64,000 nucleotides of DNA from Caballeronia catudaia (GTDB taxonomy: Bacteria > Pseudomonadota > Gammaproteobacteria > Burkholderiales > Burkholderiaceae), in the NCBI RefSeq assembly GCF_001544755.2, contig NZ_FCOF02000031.1:1-64000 (forward strand), read 5' to 3'. Shown piece by piece: positions 42,986 through 51,799 of this stretch. The notes beneath the pieces were generated by a model that searched no databases, was not told the DNA's origin, and saw only the letters and a program-made list of their open reading frames with translations. How positions within the stretch are numbered: position 1 is the stretch's first letter; every line of letters begins with the position of its first letter. A program made the translations under genes and the position numbers.

Positions 42986-43912
42986 GTGGACACACTTAGC
43001 AGCATGCGGATGTTTTCCCGCGTAGCCGAAGAAGGAAGCTTCACCGCCGCCGCGCAGCGCATGAATACCTCGACGGCCGCCACCTCGCGCGCCATCGCCA
43101 GTCTGGAAGCGCATCTGAAGGCGCGGCTCCTGCATCGCAGCACGCGGCGCGTGATTCTTACCGAAGCGGGGCGGCGCTATCTGCAGCGCTGCGAGCAGAT
43201 TCTCGCCTGCGTAGATCAGGCCGAAGCCGAAGCCGCCGATGCGCGCCTGCGCCCTGCCGGGCACCTGCGCATTCATGCATCGACGAGCCTCGGGCAATCG
43301 TATGTCGTGCCCGCCATCGTGCATTATCAGGAACAGCATCCGACTGTTTCCATCGATCTCACGCTCTCGCAGCACACGCCCGACATCATCGACGAAGGCT
43401 ACGACCTTACCGTGCAAGCGACCATCGCGGATCTGCCCGATTCGAGTCTCGTCGCGCAACGGCTCGGCACCGTGCACAGCGTGCTGTGCGCATCGCCGCG
43501 TTATCTGAACGAGCATGGCACGCCGCGCACGCTGGAGGAGCTGTCGAGGCATCGCTGCTATCAGCTCGTCTCGACGATTTTTCCGCGCGACTCGTGGCGC
43601 TTCGAGGGCCCGAACGGAATAGAAACCTTCCCACTGCCGAAAGCAGACTTCGGCGTGAACGTAGCCGGCGCGCTGGCTGTCGCATTGTGCGAAGGCATGG
43701 GCATCGGCGCATTGCCGATGTCGACCGCCCGCGCCGCGCTGACGAGCGGCGTACTCGTGCGCGTGCTGCCCGAATATCGCCTGCAATCGCTGACGCTGCA
43801 TGCGCTGTATCCCTCGCGTCAGTATCTCAACGCGAAGGTGAAAACCTTCGTCGAATTCATCAAGGACTTCTTTCCGAGCATCCTAGAAAGCGACGCGGCC
43901 GACCTCGGCTGA
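42986..43912 (+). CDS. LysR-family transcriptional regulator
   Basis: 308 residues from a GTG at 42986, preceded by AGGA. DTLSSMRMFSRVAEEGSFTA, AQRMNTSTAATSRAIASLEA and LLHRSTRRVILTEAGRRYLQ are the typical CrgA/AaeR-like N-terminus. The effector domain has HLRIHASTSLGQSYVVPAIV. It lies 22 bases after the MFS gene on the same strand, which is unusual for an LTTR with a divergent target; it may belong to the MerR-MFS unit or be a stand-alone regulator. Confidence 0.92.
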   Translation: MDTLSSMRMFSRVAEEGSFTAAAQRMNTSTAATSRAIASLEAHLKARLLHRSTRRVILTEAGRRYLQRCEQILACVDQAEAEAADARLRPAGHLRIHASTSLGQSYVVPAIVHYQEQHPTVSIDLTLSQHTPDIIDEGYDLTVQATIADLPDSSLVAQRLGTVHSVLCASPRYLNEHGTPRTLEELSRHRCYQLVSTIFPRDSWRFEGPNGIETFPLPKADFGVNVAGALAVALCEGMGIGALPMSTARAALTSGVLVRVLPEYRLQSLTLHALYPSRQYLNAKVKTFVEFIKDFFPSILESDAADLG

Positions 43913-44531
43913 CTGAACTAGACGTTCCGGCGTGCGAAGCTGACCGCCAGCTGTCGGCGCCCTCGCCCAAGGCCGACCAGGTGCTGCACTAACATGGGCG
44001 AGAACATGATGAAGGGCCTTTTGAGACAGGAGATATGCATTATCCCGCATCCCAAACTCTCTTCTCGATCTGGGAAGCGCGACCGATGTGAGCTAGCGAG
44101 CCCGACCGCGTCCTAGTGAGTCATGGAAGGCGCCCTCTCCATCGCACGGGACGCCGCATTATTCGCAGTCCGATGACCGGTTACAGTAGGAGAGTCGCCA
44201 CCAAAACGGCCGACTGACGACGGATGTGAAGGGCTGAAAGTGGCCGGTTGCGGTGAATCGACATCGAGCGTCGAATAGTTCGCCGCGCCCTCAAAGATCG
44301 TCAAGAGGTCGGATCCTCATACACGGCGCCGCCACCCCGCGTCATCAGAGACGGACTTATCCACAGATTGTGTGAGTAAGCCTGTGGGCAAGTCCGGGAC
44401 GGGGCGGCCCTATCTCGTTGATGTGAAGCATCAAGCAAATCCAGCTGCGTTGCGAGGCCTACATTGTCCTCACGTAAGCGTCGCCGCGCCGGCATACATC
44501 AGGCGCTGCTAGTGCGAGTGAAACGTGCGGC
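43913..44531. other. 618-base gap with an inverted DnaA-box-like repeat
   Basis: No gene recognised. A short frame at 44036 (AGGAG before ATGCATTATCCCGC, 18 codons) is too short to call. The notable element is the hairpin at 44353-44395, given separately. The rest shows no family resemblance. Confidence 0.4.
44353..44395. repeat. Imperfect inverted repeat containing two DnaA-box-like sequences
   Basis: GGACTTATCCACAG and CTGTGGGCAAGTCC are 14-base arms matching at 12 positions, 15 bases apart. The left arm contains TTATCCACA, a perfect DnaA-box consensus, and the right arm its near-match in the opposite orientation. It could be a replication-origin relic, a regulatory hairpin or chance. Confidence 0.5.
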
Positions 44532-45452
44532 TCAGCCTTCTTGCGGAGTTCTTAACCGTGGCTCGATGAACTGCAAAAACGCTCGCACCTTGGTCGACTG
44601 GCGGCGATTAGGCAGGTACCCGGCATACACGACCGCATCGCCCGGCTGAGGTCGCGCCTGGAATGTCTCGAACAGGCGCATCAGGCGGCCGGCGCGGATC
44701 TCGGACGCCACAAGCCACTCGGGCAGCAGCGCGATACCCCTCCCGGAAATGACCGCTTCGAACAGTATGTCGAGACTATTGGAGAGCAGTTGGCCGCGCA
44801 CGTCGACGCGTTCTTCCGAGCCTTCGCGCTCGAAGGCCCACACTTGCCGCGCGCGGTAGCCACCGCCATAGGCAAAGCGCAAGCACTCGTGTCGGGCGAG
44901 GTCCGCGGGCGCAGCGGGGGCGCCGCTACGTTCAAGGTACTCGTGGCTCGCCACGACGCAACGCGGATTATCTGCCAGCTTCTTCACGATCAGATTGGCG
45001 TCGCGGTCGGCAGAGCCGATGCGAATGGCGACGTCAATGCGCTCAACTGCGAGATCGACGAACCGGTCGCTTACCGCCACGTCGAGGAATAGGCGCGGAT
45101 ATTCGGAGAGAAACGCCGCCAGATGCGGCGCGAGGCACAAGCGGCTATACGTGGACGGCACCGACACGCGGAGCGCGCCGACTGGCGCGGCGCCACTATC
45201 GAACACGCTTTCGTCGGCCTCCGCCAGATCGTCGAGCACCTTCGACACCTGCTCGACGTAGGCAATGCCCGCGTCGGTGAGGCTCACCTTGCGCGGCGTA
45301 CGCGTCAACAGCGCCGTGCCGAGCGACGCCTCGAGCGAATCCATGAGGCGCGTCACGGATGAGGTGGCCACGCCTAGGCGCTGCGCGGCCTTCGAAAATC
45401 CGCCTGCGTCGGCTACTTCGAGCAAGGTTTTGACGGCGAGGAATTTGTTCAT
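44532..45452 (-). CDS. LysR-family transcriptional regulator
   Basis: 306 residues. HTH region MNKFLAVKTLLEVADAGGFS with KAAQRLGVATSSVTRLMDSL, then LLTRTPRKVSLTDAGIAYVE. The effector domain has GALRVSVPSTYSRLCLAPHL and ERIDVAIRIGSADRDANLIV. It is divergent from the DsbA-family/MFS genes, with a GTTGCG palindrome 22 bases before its start, a standard LysR layout for controlling both directions. Confidence 0.93.
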   Translation of the reverse strand: MNKFLAVKTLLEVADAGGFSKAAQRLGVATSSVTRLMDSLEASLGTALLTRTPRKVSLTDAGIAYVEQVSKVLDDLAEADESVFDSGAAPVGALRVSVPSTYSRLCLAPHLAAFLSEYPRLFLDVAVSDRFVDLAVERIDVAIRIGSADRDANLIVKKLADNPRCVVASHEYLERSGAPAAPADLARHECLRFAYGGGYRARQVWAFEREGSEERVDVRGQLLSNSLDILFEAVISGRGIALLPEWLVASEIRAGRLMRLFETFQARPQPGDAVVYAGYLPNRRQSTKVRAFLQFIEPRLRTPQEG

Positions 45453-45474
45453 GCGCGACTCACTGACGATTTAC

Positions 45475-45491
45475 GTTGCGTACAACGCAAC
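45475..45491. promoter_or_regulatory. Palindrome GTTGCG-N5-CGCAAC in the LysR/DsbA divergent region
   Basis: Perfect 6-base arms around TACAA, with a further half-site (ACGCAAC) about 45 bases on. It lies between two divergent genes, one of them a LysR regulator, which fits an LTTR recognition site. The surrounding 120 bases are AT-rich and must hold both promoters. Confidence 0.6.
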
Positions 45492-45572
45492 ACAAGCTTG
45501 CATTTTATCCCAATTCAGAATATAAAACGCAACGCCTAAGCTGCAGGCATTGCTCATCGGAGACGACTCGCC

Positions 45573-46243
45573 ATGCCCGCCATCCGAATCGATGTCCACT
45601 ACGGCTTCATTTGCCCGTGGTGCTGGATCGGCCAGCGCAACCCCGCCGCGGCGCTTGCGGAAGCCGGGATCGAACGCACGGCTGAGGTTGCGTTCCGCTA
45701 CCTGCCGTTCGAACTCAACCCTGACATGCCCCCGAAGGCATGGATCGCCGCACGTATCGCAGCCAGAAGTTCGGCAGTCGGGCGCGCTCGCAGATCGGGG
45801 ACGCGCAGGTGAGCGCCGCTGGCCTCGCGGCCGGTGTCCGCTTTGACTACGACAAGATGCTGCGAACGCCCAATACGCGCATTGCGCATCGCCTGGTGCA
45901 GTTATCGCAACAGCGCAACCAGCCGCGCGCAACTGCTGCGTTGTGCGACGCAATCTTTGCGGCCTATTTCTCGGCAGGACGCGATATCGGTTCGCCCGAC
46001 GTACTGCTTGAGATCGCCGCGTTGCACGGCCTCGACACCGACGACGTACGCGCCGAGTTACTGTCCGCACGCATTGGCGCGCCACTCGCTCGTTACGGGC
46101 CTAAGGATGGCTCCGGCATTCACGCCGTACCGGTCATCGTGATCGACGGGCATTTGATCAGCGGCGCGCAGCCACCAGCGGTTTTCGGCAACGCGTTGCA
46201 TGCAGCGGCGCAACGGATTCGGTTCGCTGGGCTTCCCGCATAA
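45573..46243 (+). pseudogene. DsbA-family oxidoreductase (FrnE-like), single frameshift
   Basis: Frame one gives MPAIRIDVHYGFICPWCWIG with the thioredoxin-fold CPWC site, continuing to FELNPDMPP. Frame two starts within it and continues MDRRTYRSQKFGSRARSQIG, LMRTPNTRIAHRLVQ-type sequence (MLRTPNTRIAHRLVQLSQQR) and AVPVIVIDGHLISGAQPPAV. The usual junction is PPEGMDRRTY; loss of one G near 45738 (CCCCCGAAGG instead of CCCCCGGAAGG) explains everything. Repaired, the protein has about 223 residues, normal for FrnE-like 2-hydroxychromene-2-carboxylate isomerase relatives. Recent mutation or sequencing error. Confidence 0.88.
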
Positions 46244-46279
46244 CCACCCTTCTTTTGTTATCTACTTTATGGAGTCGTC

Positions 46280-47494
46280 ATGTCAAACCAGCTATCTGCC
46301 ACAGCGAGCGCTGGCAGTTCGGTCAAACTGACAAATGGTCTGATCGCTCTGTTCGCCGTCTGCTGCGGCGCCATTGTCGCGAACCTGTACTATGCGCAAC
46401 CGATCACTGAGCTGATCGCCCCCGACATTCATATGTCGAGCGGCATGGCGAGCCTGATTGTCTCGCTCACGCAAATCGGGTACGCGTTGGGGCTGTTCTT
46501 TCTTGTGCCGCTTGGCGACCTGATCGAGAACCGCAAGCTGATGATCTCCACGGCACTCGTGTCGATTGCGAGTCTCGCCGCCGCGGCATTCGCGCACCAA
46601 CCCGGCGGGTTTCTCATCATCTCGCTTCTCGTAGGATTCAGTTCGGTCGCCGTGCAGATCCTGATTCCGCTCGCCGCCCATCTTTCACCGGACGAATCGC
46701 GCGGCAAAGTGGTGGGCACGATCATGAGCGGCCTGCTGCTCGGCATCCTGCTGGCGCGCCCGATCTCCAGCGTAGTTGCGGGACACTTTGGCTGGCGCGC
46801 CGTGTTCGGCTCCGCTGCGGTGCTGATGGCACTGGTGACCGCCCTGCTCGGACTGACCATTCCGCGACGCCAGCCCGCCCATCAGGCCACGTACTTCGAG
46901 CTGATCGTTTCGCTTGGCCACCTCGTGCGCACTATGCCGGTGTTGCGTCATCGCTCCCTGTATCAGGCGTTGATGTTCGCATCGTTCAGCCTCTTCTGGA
47001 CCGCGATTCCAATTGAACTGACGCGCCAGTTGGGCCTCACGCAGACACAGATCGGGCTGTTCGCACTGGTCGGCGCAATCGGCGCGACTTCCGCGCCGGT
47101 AGCAGGCCGTCTAGCCGACGCCGGCCACACCGTGCGCGCAACCTTGATCGCGCTCGTGGTCGGCGCGCTCGCCTATATGCCGACGTTCATCCACTCGTCG
47201 TGGAGCGTGGCAGGCCTGGCGGCAACCGGCATCGTGCTCGACTTCGCGGTGCAGATGAACATGGTGCTAGGTCAGCGCGAAATCTATGCGCTGCATGCGG
47301 CAAGCCGCAACCGGCTTAACGCGCTGTACATGACAAGCATCTTCGTTGGCGGCGCGTTGGGGTCGGCAATCGCCAGTCCGCTCTACGAGCATGGCGGCTG
47401 GCCGCTAGTTGCCGCGGTAGCCACGGCCTTTCCACTGATCGCGCTCGCTCACTACCTGTTGATCGGCCGCTCCCATGCCAGGCGTCGCGCGTGA
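46280..47494 (+). CDS. MFS transporter (YnfM-like, 12 helices)
   Basis: 404 residues. GAIVANLYYAQPITELIAPD, ALGLFFLVPLGDLIENRKLM (motif A variant) and AGHFGWRAVFGSAAVLMALV are typical of this DHA1-like branch. Twelve helices are expected. It lies 36 bases after the DsbA-family gene and is probably in the same LysR-controlled unit. The substrate is unknown; relatives export drugs or arabinose-like sugars. Confidence 0.93.
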   Translation: MSNQLSATASAGSSVKLTNGLIALFAVCCGAIVANLYYAQPITELIAPDIHMSSGMASLIVSLTQIGYALGLFFLVPLGDLIENRKLMISTALVSIASLAAAAFAHQPGGFLIISLLVGFSSVAVQILIPLAAHLSPDESRGKVVGTIMSGLLLGILLARPISSVVAGHFGWRAVFGSAAVLMALVTALLGLTIPRRQPAHQATYFELIVSLGHLVRTMPVLRHRSLYQALMFASFSLFWTAIPIELTRQLGLTQTQIGLFALVGAIGATSAPVAGRLADAGHTVRATLIALVVGALAYMPTFIHSSWSVAGLAATGIVLDFAVQMNMVLGQREIYALHAASRNRLNALYMTSIFVGGALGSAIASPLYEHGGWPLVAAVATAFPLIALAHYLLIGRSHARRRA

Positions 47495-47569
47495 ACCGAC
47501 TGTGCGGTTCTCAGCGGCGTTGCGTTAAGGAAACTCTGCGATGAAGCAACTTCATCTCGGCTTGAACCT

Positions 47570-47770
47570 TTTCGCGGCTGTACAAGTTGATCGAGCCGCA
47601 CTGTCCAAAGGGGGAGACTGGCCGTCCGCCATTTCCCCTTTCGACCGATGTTGCACATTCGCTTCGTCCAGCATTAGTTCGGTCTGTCGGATCCAGCGAC
47701 GGAAGAGGCCCTCTACGATGTGCCGTTGTATCGCGAGTTCCCGGTCCTCGAATCGCAGGCGCGGGACTCG
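47570..47770 (+). mobile_element. Remnant of an IS5-family transposase, N-terminal part
   Basis: Across two plus frames: LIEPHCPKGETGRPPFPLST, then MLHIRFVQH, an in-frame stop, and FGLSDPATEEALYDVPLYRE with FPVLE. This matches the N-terminus of IS5-group transposases (PKxGxGRxPxxLxTMLRIHxxQxWFxLSDPxMEEALYD). The catalytic DDE region is not present. Confidence 0.8.
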
Positions 47771-48392
47771 TGGCCGAACTGATTGGTGTCATCGCGGTCG
47801 GAGAATTTATGGGACCGCGGATAGCCAAGCAGTCCCGGCATCGAGACATGAGCGAGTTCACCACTTGCGAGGATCGGTTCCGCCCGATCACGAGCAGCGT
47901 TCGCGACCGAAGAGATCCGGACCGCAGCGGCGACTTGTGTGCTGGTAGTCGACGGTGCGCCGATAGGCTCGATCCACGCGTTCAAGTGCTTCGAAGTCGT
48001 TTGATTGATGAGCTCCGCGTCCGGATCGAGCAGACACTCGTCTTTATGTCGCTCGAGAGCAGACGATCGATCCCGCTGCCGCAGGAGTTGCGTAACAATA
48101 CGTCTCGATTCGAGTGTCAGCCGTAACCGGGACGGCCGCCGGCCCATCGCAGCGCCTATACGCACCCATCATAAAATTTGAGTCGTCGATTTACATAAAG
48201 AAACTTAACGATATTTTGTTAGTTATCCTATGTTTTAGGATTGGATAAGCAGGACAGCCGGATCAGAATCGCTGTCGGGCGCGGTGTCGCCTCGCGCTCA
48301 ACTGCCGGACGATATCGCACCCAACAAAATTTCGCCCGCTCGCTGAAGAAAAATCTTCAAGGCGATTGCGGTTGGCTCATTCGAGGCTGCCG
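47771..48392. other. Unidentified region with an AT-rich nested palindrome
   Basis: No intact gene. A 150-codon minus frame (47713-48165) has no recognisable domain. At 48170-48250 the base composition turns AT-rich, and a nested inverted repeat occurs: TTATCC (48223) with GGATAA (48243-48248), and inside it ATCCTA-TGTTT-TAGGAT (48225-48241). Confidence 0.4.
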
Positions 48393-48740
48393 TCAAGCGG
48401 CCTCCGCTTGCAGCGTGAAATCGACGTGGACCGCGTCGTAGGGAAACCCGATGTCGCCGTTTTCCGCGCGCTCTAGGACGCCAACATTGAGCAGCACGAG
48501 CACATCGTCATGCACGCGTCGAACGTCGCGCCCGACGCGGCGAGCCAGTTCGCGAATCGACATCGCGCCTGCGCCTGTCATCTTCTTGAGGATGTCCCAG
48601 CGCAGCTGTGTGAGCGTCTTGAGAAGCAGTTCGGGCGTCGCAAAGCTAATGAACTCGCCCTGCTGTTCGCCGCGCATCGCCGCGGCGAAACTGCGGGTGA
48701 TGGCTTCGCGGGAGGCGACGCCGAGCGTTACCGTGTTCAT
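48393..48740 (-). CDS. HVO_A0114-type winged-helix protein, TumA-like antitoxin
   Basis: 115 residues from ATG 48740. LLLKTLTQLRWDILKKMTGA and GAMSIRELARRVGRDVRRVH followed by DDVLVLLNVGVLERAENGDI form a winged helix-turn-helix that I recognise as the HVO_A0114 family of putative DNA-binding proteins. The start overlaps the stop of the upstream TumE-type gene by four bases (ATGA). In such pairs this protein is the antitoxin and probably the autorepressor. Confidence 0.82.
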   Translation of the reverse strand: MNTVTLGVASREAITRSFAAAMRGEQQGEFISFATPELLLKTLTQLRWDILKKMTGAGAMSIRELARRVGRDVRRVHDDVLVLLNVGVLERAENGDIGFPYDAVHVDFTLQAEAA

Positions 48741-49024
48741 GTCGAAGCCCTCCATTGGTCGACATCTGACCAGAAATCTGTCATCAACTGCTCTGGCGTC
48801 GTGAACGCATAGGCCGTCTCAACGTCGCCAACGTGCTTGTGATCGCCCTTTCCGCGCTCATTGTCGTACCGCAGCACGCAGACGCCTTTTACGATGTAGG
48901 CCACGCTGTACTTGTAGAAATGCGCGCTTCCCTCGACCGGCTCCGGAACTTGCCACACGAGGAAAGCCGCGAACGAGTGCTCATCGACAGGGACGCGGCG
49001 TCTCAGAAGGCGGATAGCGTTCAT
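48737..49024 (-). CDS. TumE-family (DUF6516) putative toxin
   Basis: About 95 residues from ATG 49024 (MNAIRLLRRRVPVDEHSFAA; ATG 49036 is an alternative). The core FLVWQVPEPVEGSAHFYKYS and YIVKGVCVLRYDNERGKGDH, then KHVGDVETAYAFTTPEQLM, match DUF6516/TumE proteins, whose conserved RYDNExGKGDHxH is the likely active site. It comes first in the operon and overlaps the antitoxin gene. TTGAC/TTGTCAA repeats at 49024-49072 may be an autoregulatory site. The toxin's target is unknown. Confidence 0.82.
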   Translation of the reverse strand: MNAIRLLRRRVPVDEHSFAAFLVWQVPEPVEGSAHFYKYSVAYIVKGVCVLRYDNERGKGDHKHVGDVETAYAFTTPEQLMTDFWSDVDQWRAST

Positions 49025-49433
49025 GTTGACAATCATGACAACACCGCCTGCTGTTGTCAAGTACGTCAACAACCCGAAGAAAAATGTCGGTTTCAACGTC
49101 AGAAGTGCAGCGGAGGAGGCTCCGCGCCAAGCCACGACCACATGAGACGCGCCATTCTCCAGGTAACGCCGCATGTTCTGGCCAAGAATTGCAAGTAGCG
49201 CGTTGGCCGGTCTCGACCTGGAGCCGACGTTCTACGTTCTGACTCGCGGGCGTCGGTTCACAGGCCCAGAGCCGACATTCAGGAAGTCAGCTGTTGGCCG
49301 GCCATCGGCCGCGTCCTTCCGTAACTTCGCGAAGCGTGTCAGCACCATTGGCGTGCGGTGACGCTGAATGAAAAGCCGGAGAAGTTACCTTCGACGAAAA
49401 TGCAATGCATGTATTCGGCGCCGACGGTCGCCT
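49025..49433. other. Upstream region of the TumE-type gene and unassigned DNA
   Basis: Apart from GTTGAC/GTTGTCAA repeats between 49024 and 49072 that probably mark the toxin-antitoxin promoter, nothing is recognisable. A long extension of the toxin frame upstream (to 49174) lacks conservation features. Confidence 0.35.
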
Positions 49434-50795
49434 CTAAAGCTTGGCGGAGCGTGGGGGCGTTCGAGCAACTACAGACGACCTGAGCGCGGCCACGTCGCGT
49501 CCCATGCCAAGCATGCCGAGTGCGGCGACGATAGCGGGAATCGCAACCAGAACAAACATGATCGGCAGGCCCAGATGCATGGCTAGCAGCACTCCACCGA
49601 CCATCGAGCCCACGATCGAACCCACCCGGCCAATGCCAAGTGCCCAACTCACGCCGGAGACGCGGCTGGAGGTTGGATAGTAGGCCGCCGCCAGTGCATT
49701 GACGCCGGTCTGCGAGCCGCCGGTCCCAAGACCTGCCCCAAAGACCGCGAACATCAGCATCGGCAACGACGAAGCGACGCCGATGAGCAGGATAAACATG
49801 GCGGCAATAGCGTAGGAACTTGCAAGCACCAGACAGGGATTGTATCTGTCCATCAGGCGGCCGATCAGCACGGCGCCGACCGTGCTGCCGAAGGGCAGCG
49901 CGGCGGCGACCAACGCAGTCCTACCCAGAGGGATACCTGTGTTGTTAATCACCGTCGGTAGCCAACTGGTGAGCAGGTAATACACCAGCAAACTCATGAA
50001 GAAGGTGAGCCAGAGGCAGACGGTGCCAACGATCATGCCTCTGCGGAAAAGGCTGCGGACCGGAGAGCCCTCGACCTTGTTCTCGAGGACGGTGTATGTC
50101 GCATGGTCGAGCACGTCCTGCGGTGCGATGCGTCGGAGCGTGCGGACCACTTGCTCCTGGTTTCGGCCGGTCAACGTCAGGTACCGGGCAGACTCGGGCA
50201 GAAGCCAAACCAGAACCGGCACCAGCACCAACGGCATTGCTCCACCGAATAACAGCACGCCCTGCCAGCCGTGCAGCGGAAGGATCTGCGAGGCGACCAC
50301 GCCCCCCAACGCCCCGCCTAGCGTGAAGCCGCAGAACATGCTCGTCACCAGGAGCGAGCGCTGTTTCTCGGGACCGATTTCGGATGTCATCGTAATCGCT
50401 GTAGGCATCGCTCCGCCAAGACCCAGGCCCGTCAGGAATCGCAATACGATGAGCTCGCGCACAGAGGTCGCGTAGGCGGACCACAAGCACATGACGCCGA
50501 ACAGCGCCACTGAAAGGCAGAGTATCGGCTTGCGCCCAAACCTGTCGGCAAGTGGACCAAATACGAGTGCGCCTATCATCAGACCAAACAGGCCGCCCCC
50601 GAACACAGGCGCCAACTGAGGTGCGCTCAATGCCAATTGCTTCCTGATGGCAGGCGCAATAAATCCGACGCTTCCGGTATCGAAACCATCCAACGCGACG
50701 GCCAGGAAGCACAACGCGACGATCAGAAGCTGATACGTCGACAGCTTGTGCGAGTTGATGAAGTCCTGTACGTCGACCGTTCTGATCGTCGCCAT
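49434..50795 (-). CDS. MFS aromatic acid:H+ symporter (AAHS family, PcaK-like)
   Basis: 453 residues from ATG 50795, which follows AGGGAGAG. N-terminus VDVQDFINSHKLSTYQLLIV with VALDGFDTGSVGFIAPAIRK is typical of AAHS permeases; the DGFD motif in helix 1 is essential in PcaK. FGPLADRFGRKPILCLSVAL is motif A. Twelve helices. Likely imports an aromatic acid such as a hydroxybenzoate. The extradiol dioxygenase gene lies 140 bases upstream on the same strand, so both may serve one aromatic pathway. Confidence 0.94.
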   Translation of the reverse strand: MATIRTVDVQDFINSHKLSTYQLLIVALCFLAVALDGFDTGSVGFIAPAIRKQLALSAPQLAPVFGGGLFGLMIGALVFGPLADRFGRKPILCLSVALFGVMCLWSAYATSVRELIVLRFLTGLGLGGAMPTAITMTSEIGPEKQRSLLVTSMFCGFTLGGALGGVVASQILPLHGWQGVLLFGGAMPLVLVPVLVWLLPESARYLTLTGRNQEQVVRTLRRIAPQDVLDHATYTVLENKVEGSPVRSLFRRGMIVGTVCLWLTFFMSLLVYYLLTSWLPTVINNTGIPLGRTALVAAALPFGSTVGAVLIGRLMDRYNPCLVLASSYAIAAMFILLIGVASSLPMLMFAVFGAGLGTGGSQTGVNALAAAYYPTSSRVSGVSWALGIGRVGSIVGSMVGGVLLAMHLGLPIMFVLVAIPAIVAALGMLGMGRDVAALRSSVVARTPPRSAKL

Positions 50796-50935
50796 GGCGC
50801 TCTCCCTGCAGTCGAGAAATCCTGCCCGCCTGGTTGATGGGTGCAGGCAGGACGCTTGCCCCGCGAATTCTCCGAGGCTCCGTCTCCGGGCCTTGATATT
50901 GTTCCTGCGCGATCGGCGATGGATCGGCTCGCGCG

Positions 50936-51799
50936 TCAGGATTGAAACTCTGGAATATCTGGTTTGGCGCCCCACATGCAAAAGCCGGTGGAACCGAACG
51001 GGAAGTGACGGGGGCAATAAGTCGCCTCCTCGTCCCGCCTGATCAGGCGAACGCCTGTCGAGTATTCATAAGTCATTCCGTCGGGACCCTCGAAGTAGAG
51101 AAAGATGGCGCCCGACGTCGGATGCCGCCCAGGTCCGAACCGAATGGGTATCCCCTGGTCACGCAGGGTGTACCAGGAGCGCATGAGGTCGTCGATGCTT
51201 TCGACCTGGTGATTGATGTGTTGAATCCCGGCAAACGAGGATGGAAAGAGGGCGATCCGGTGGTGTATCTCGTCGATTCTCAGCAGCGGCGCGGGTCCGA
51301 TCCAGTCGCTCACACGTGCATTGCACAGTGTCGTCCAGAAGATCTCATCGCGGCGGGGATCGGTGCTGCGCAGGCCCACGTGGCTGAAGCCAGTGATTCC
51401 GGCATCGCGAGCCGGGAAATAGCGGCGGCCGCAATGCAAGGCGCCGAACACCAATTCGATGTGGTTGCCCGACGGATCCTTGAAGCCGATGAAGCTGCGT
51501 ACGCGACGTTGATCGCACTCGTCGCGACTGCCGGCGTGCACGCGGAAACCGTTTTGCTCCAACAACGTGCCCGCATGCTCGAGCGCCTCATTCGCGGAGA
51601 CATCGAATGCGATCGTATGGTCCTTTGGATCGCCCTCGAAGTAAACCAGCGTGTGATCACGCTCATCTGATCGCAGGTAGGTCCACCCACCCTCGCGGCG
51701 CACCAGCTGCAATCCAAGAATATCGCAGGCATACCCCACCGCGGCTTCGATGTCACGGGTACCGAGCCGAACATACCGGAGTTCGTGCAAATTGATCAT
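50936..51799 (-). CDS. Extradiol (vicinal oxygen chelate) dioxygenase
   Basis: 287 residues, two VOC domains. Metal ligands of the catalytic C-terminal domain are visible: His in GITGFSHVGLRS, His in FAGIQHINHQVESIDDLMRS and Glu in PDGMTYEYSTGVRL, as in BphC/HsaC/CmtC-type iron enzymes. The N-terminal domain (NLHELRYVRLGTRDIEAAVG) lacks the triad, as normal. It cleaves a catechol-like ring next to the hydroxyls. No ring-hydroxylating or hydrolase gene is nearby, so the pathway here is incomplete. Confidence 0.92.
   Translation of the reverse strand: MINLHELRYVRLGTRDIEAAVGYACDILGLQLVRREGGWTYLRSDERDHTLVYFEGDPKDHTIAFDVSANEALEHAGTLLEQNGFRVHAGSRDECDQRRVRSFIGFKDPSGNHIELVFGALHCGRRYFPARDAGITGFSHVGLRSTDPRRDEIFWTTLCNARVSDWIGPAPLLRIDEIHHRIALFPSSFAGIQHINHQVESIDDLMRSWYTLRDQGIPIRFGPGRHPTSGAIFLYFEGPDGMTYEYSTGVRLIRRDEEATYCPRHFPFGSTGFCMWGAKPDIPEFQS

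Noticed and set aside
44357..44391. Functional origin of replication
   Set aside because: Only two DnaA-like boxes were seen, with no rep or par genes or iterons nearby, so only a hairpin or relic is claimed.
47713..48165. 150-codon minus-strand gene
   Set aside because: No recognisable domain, an overlap with the IS5 remnant and no good ribosome site; treated as unassigned DNA.
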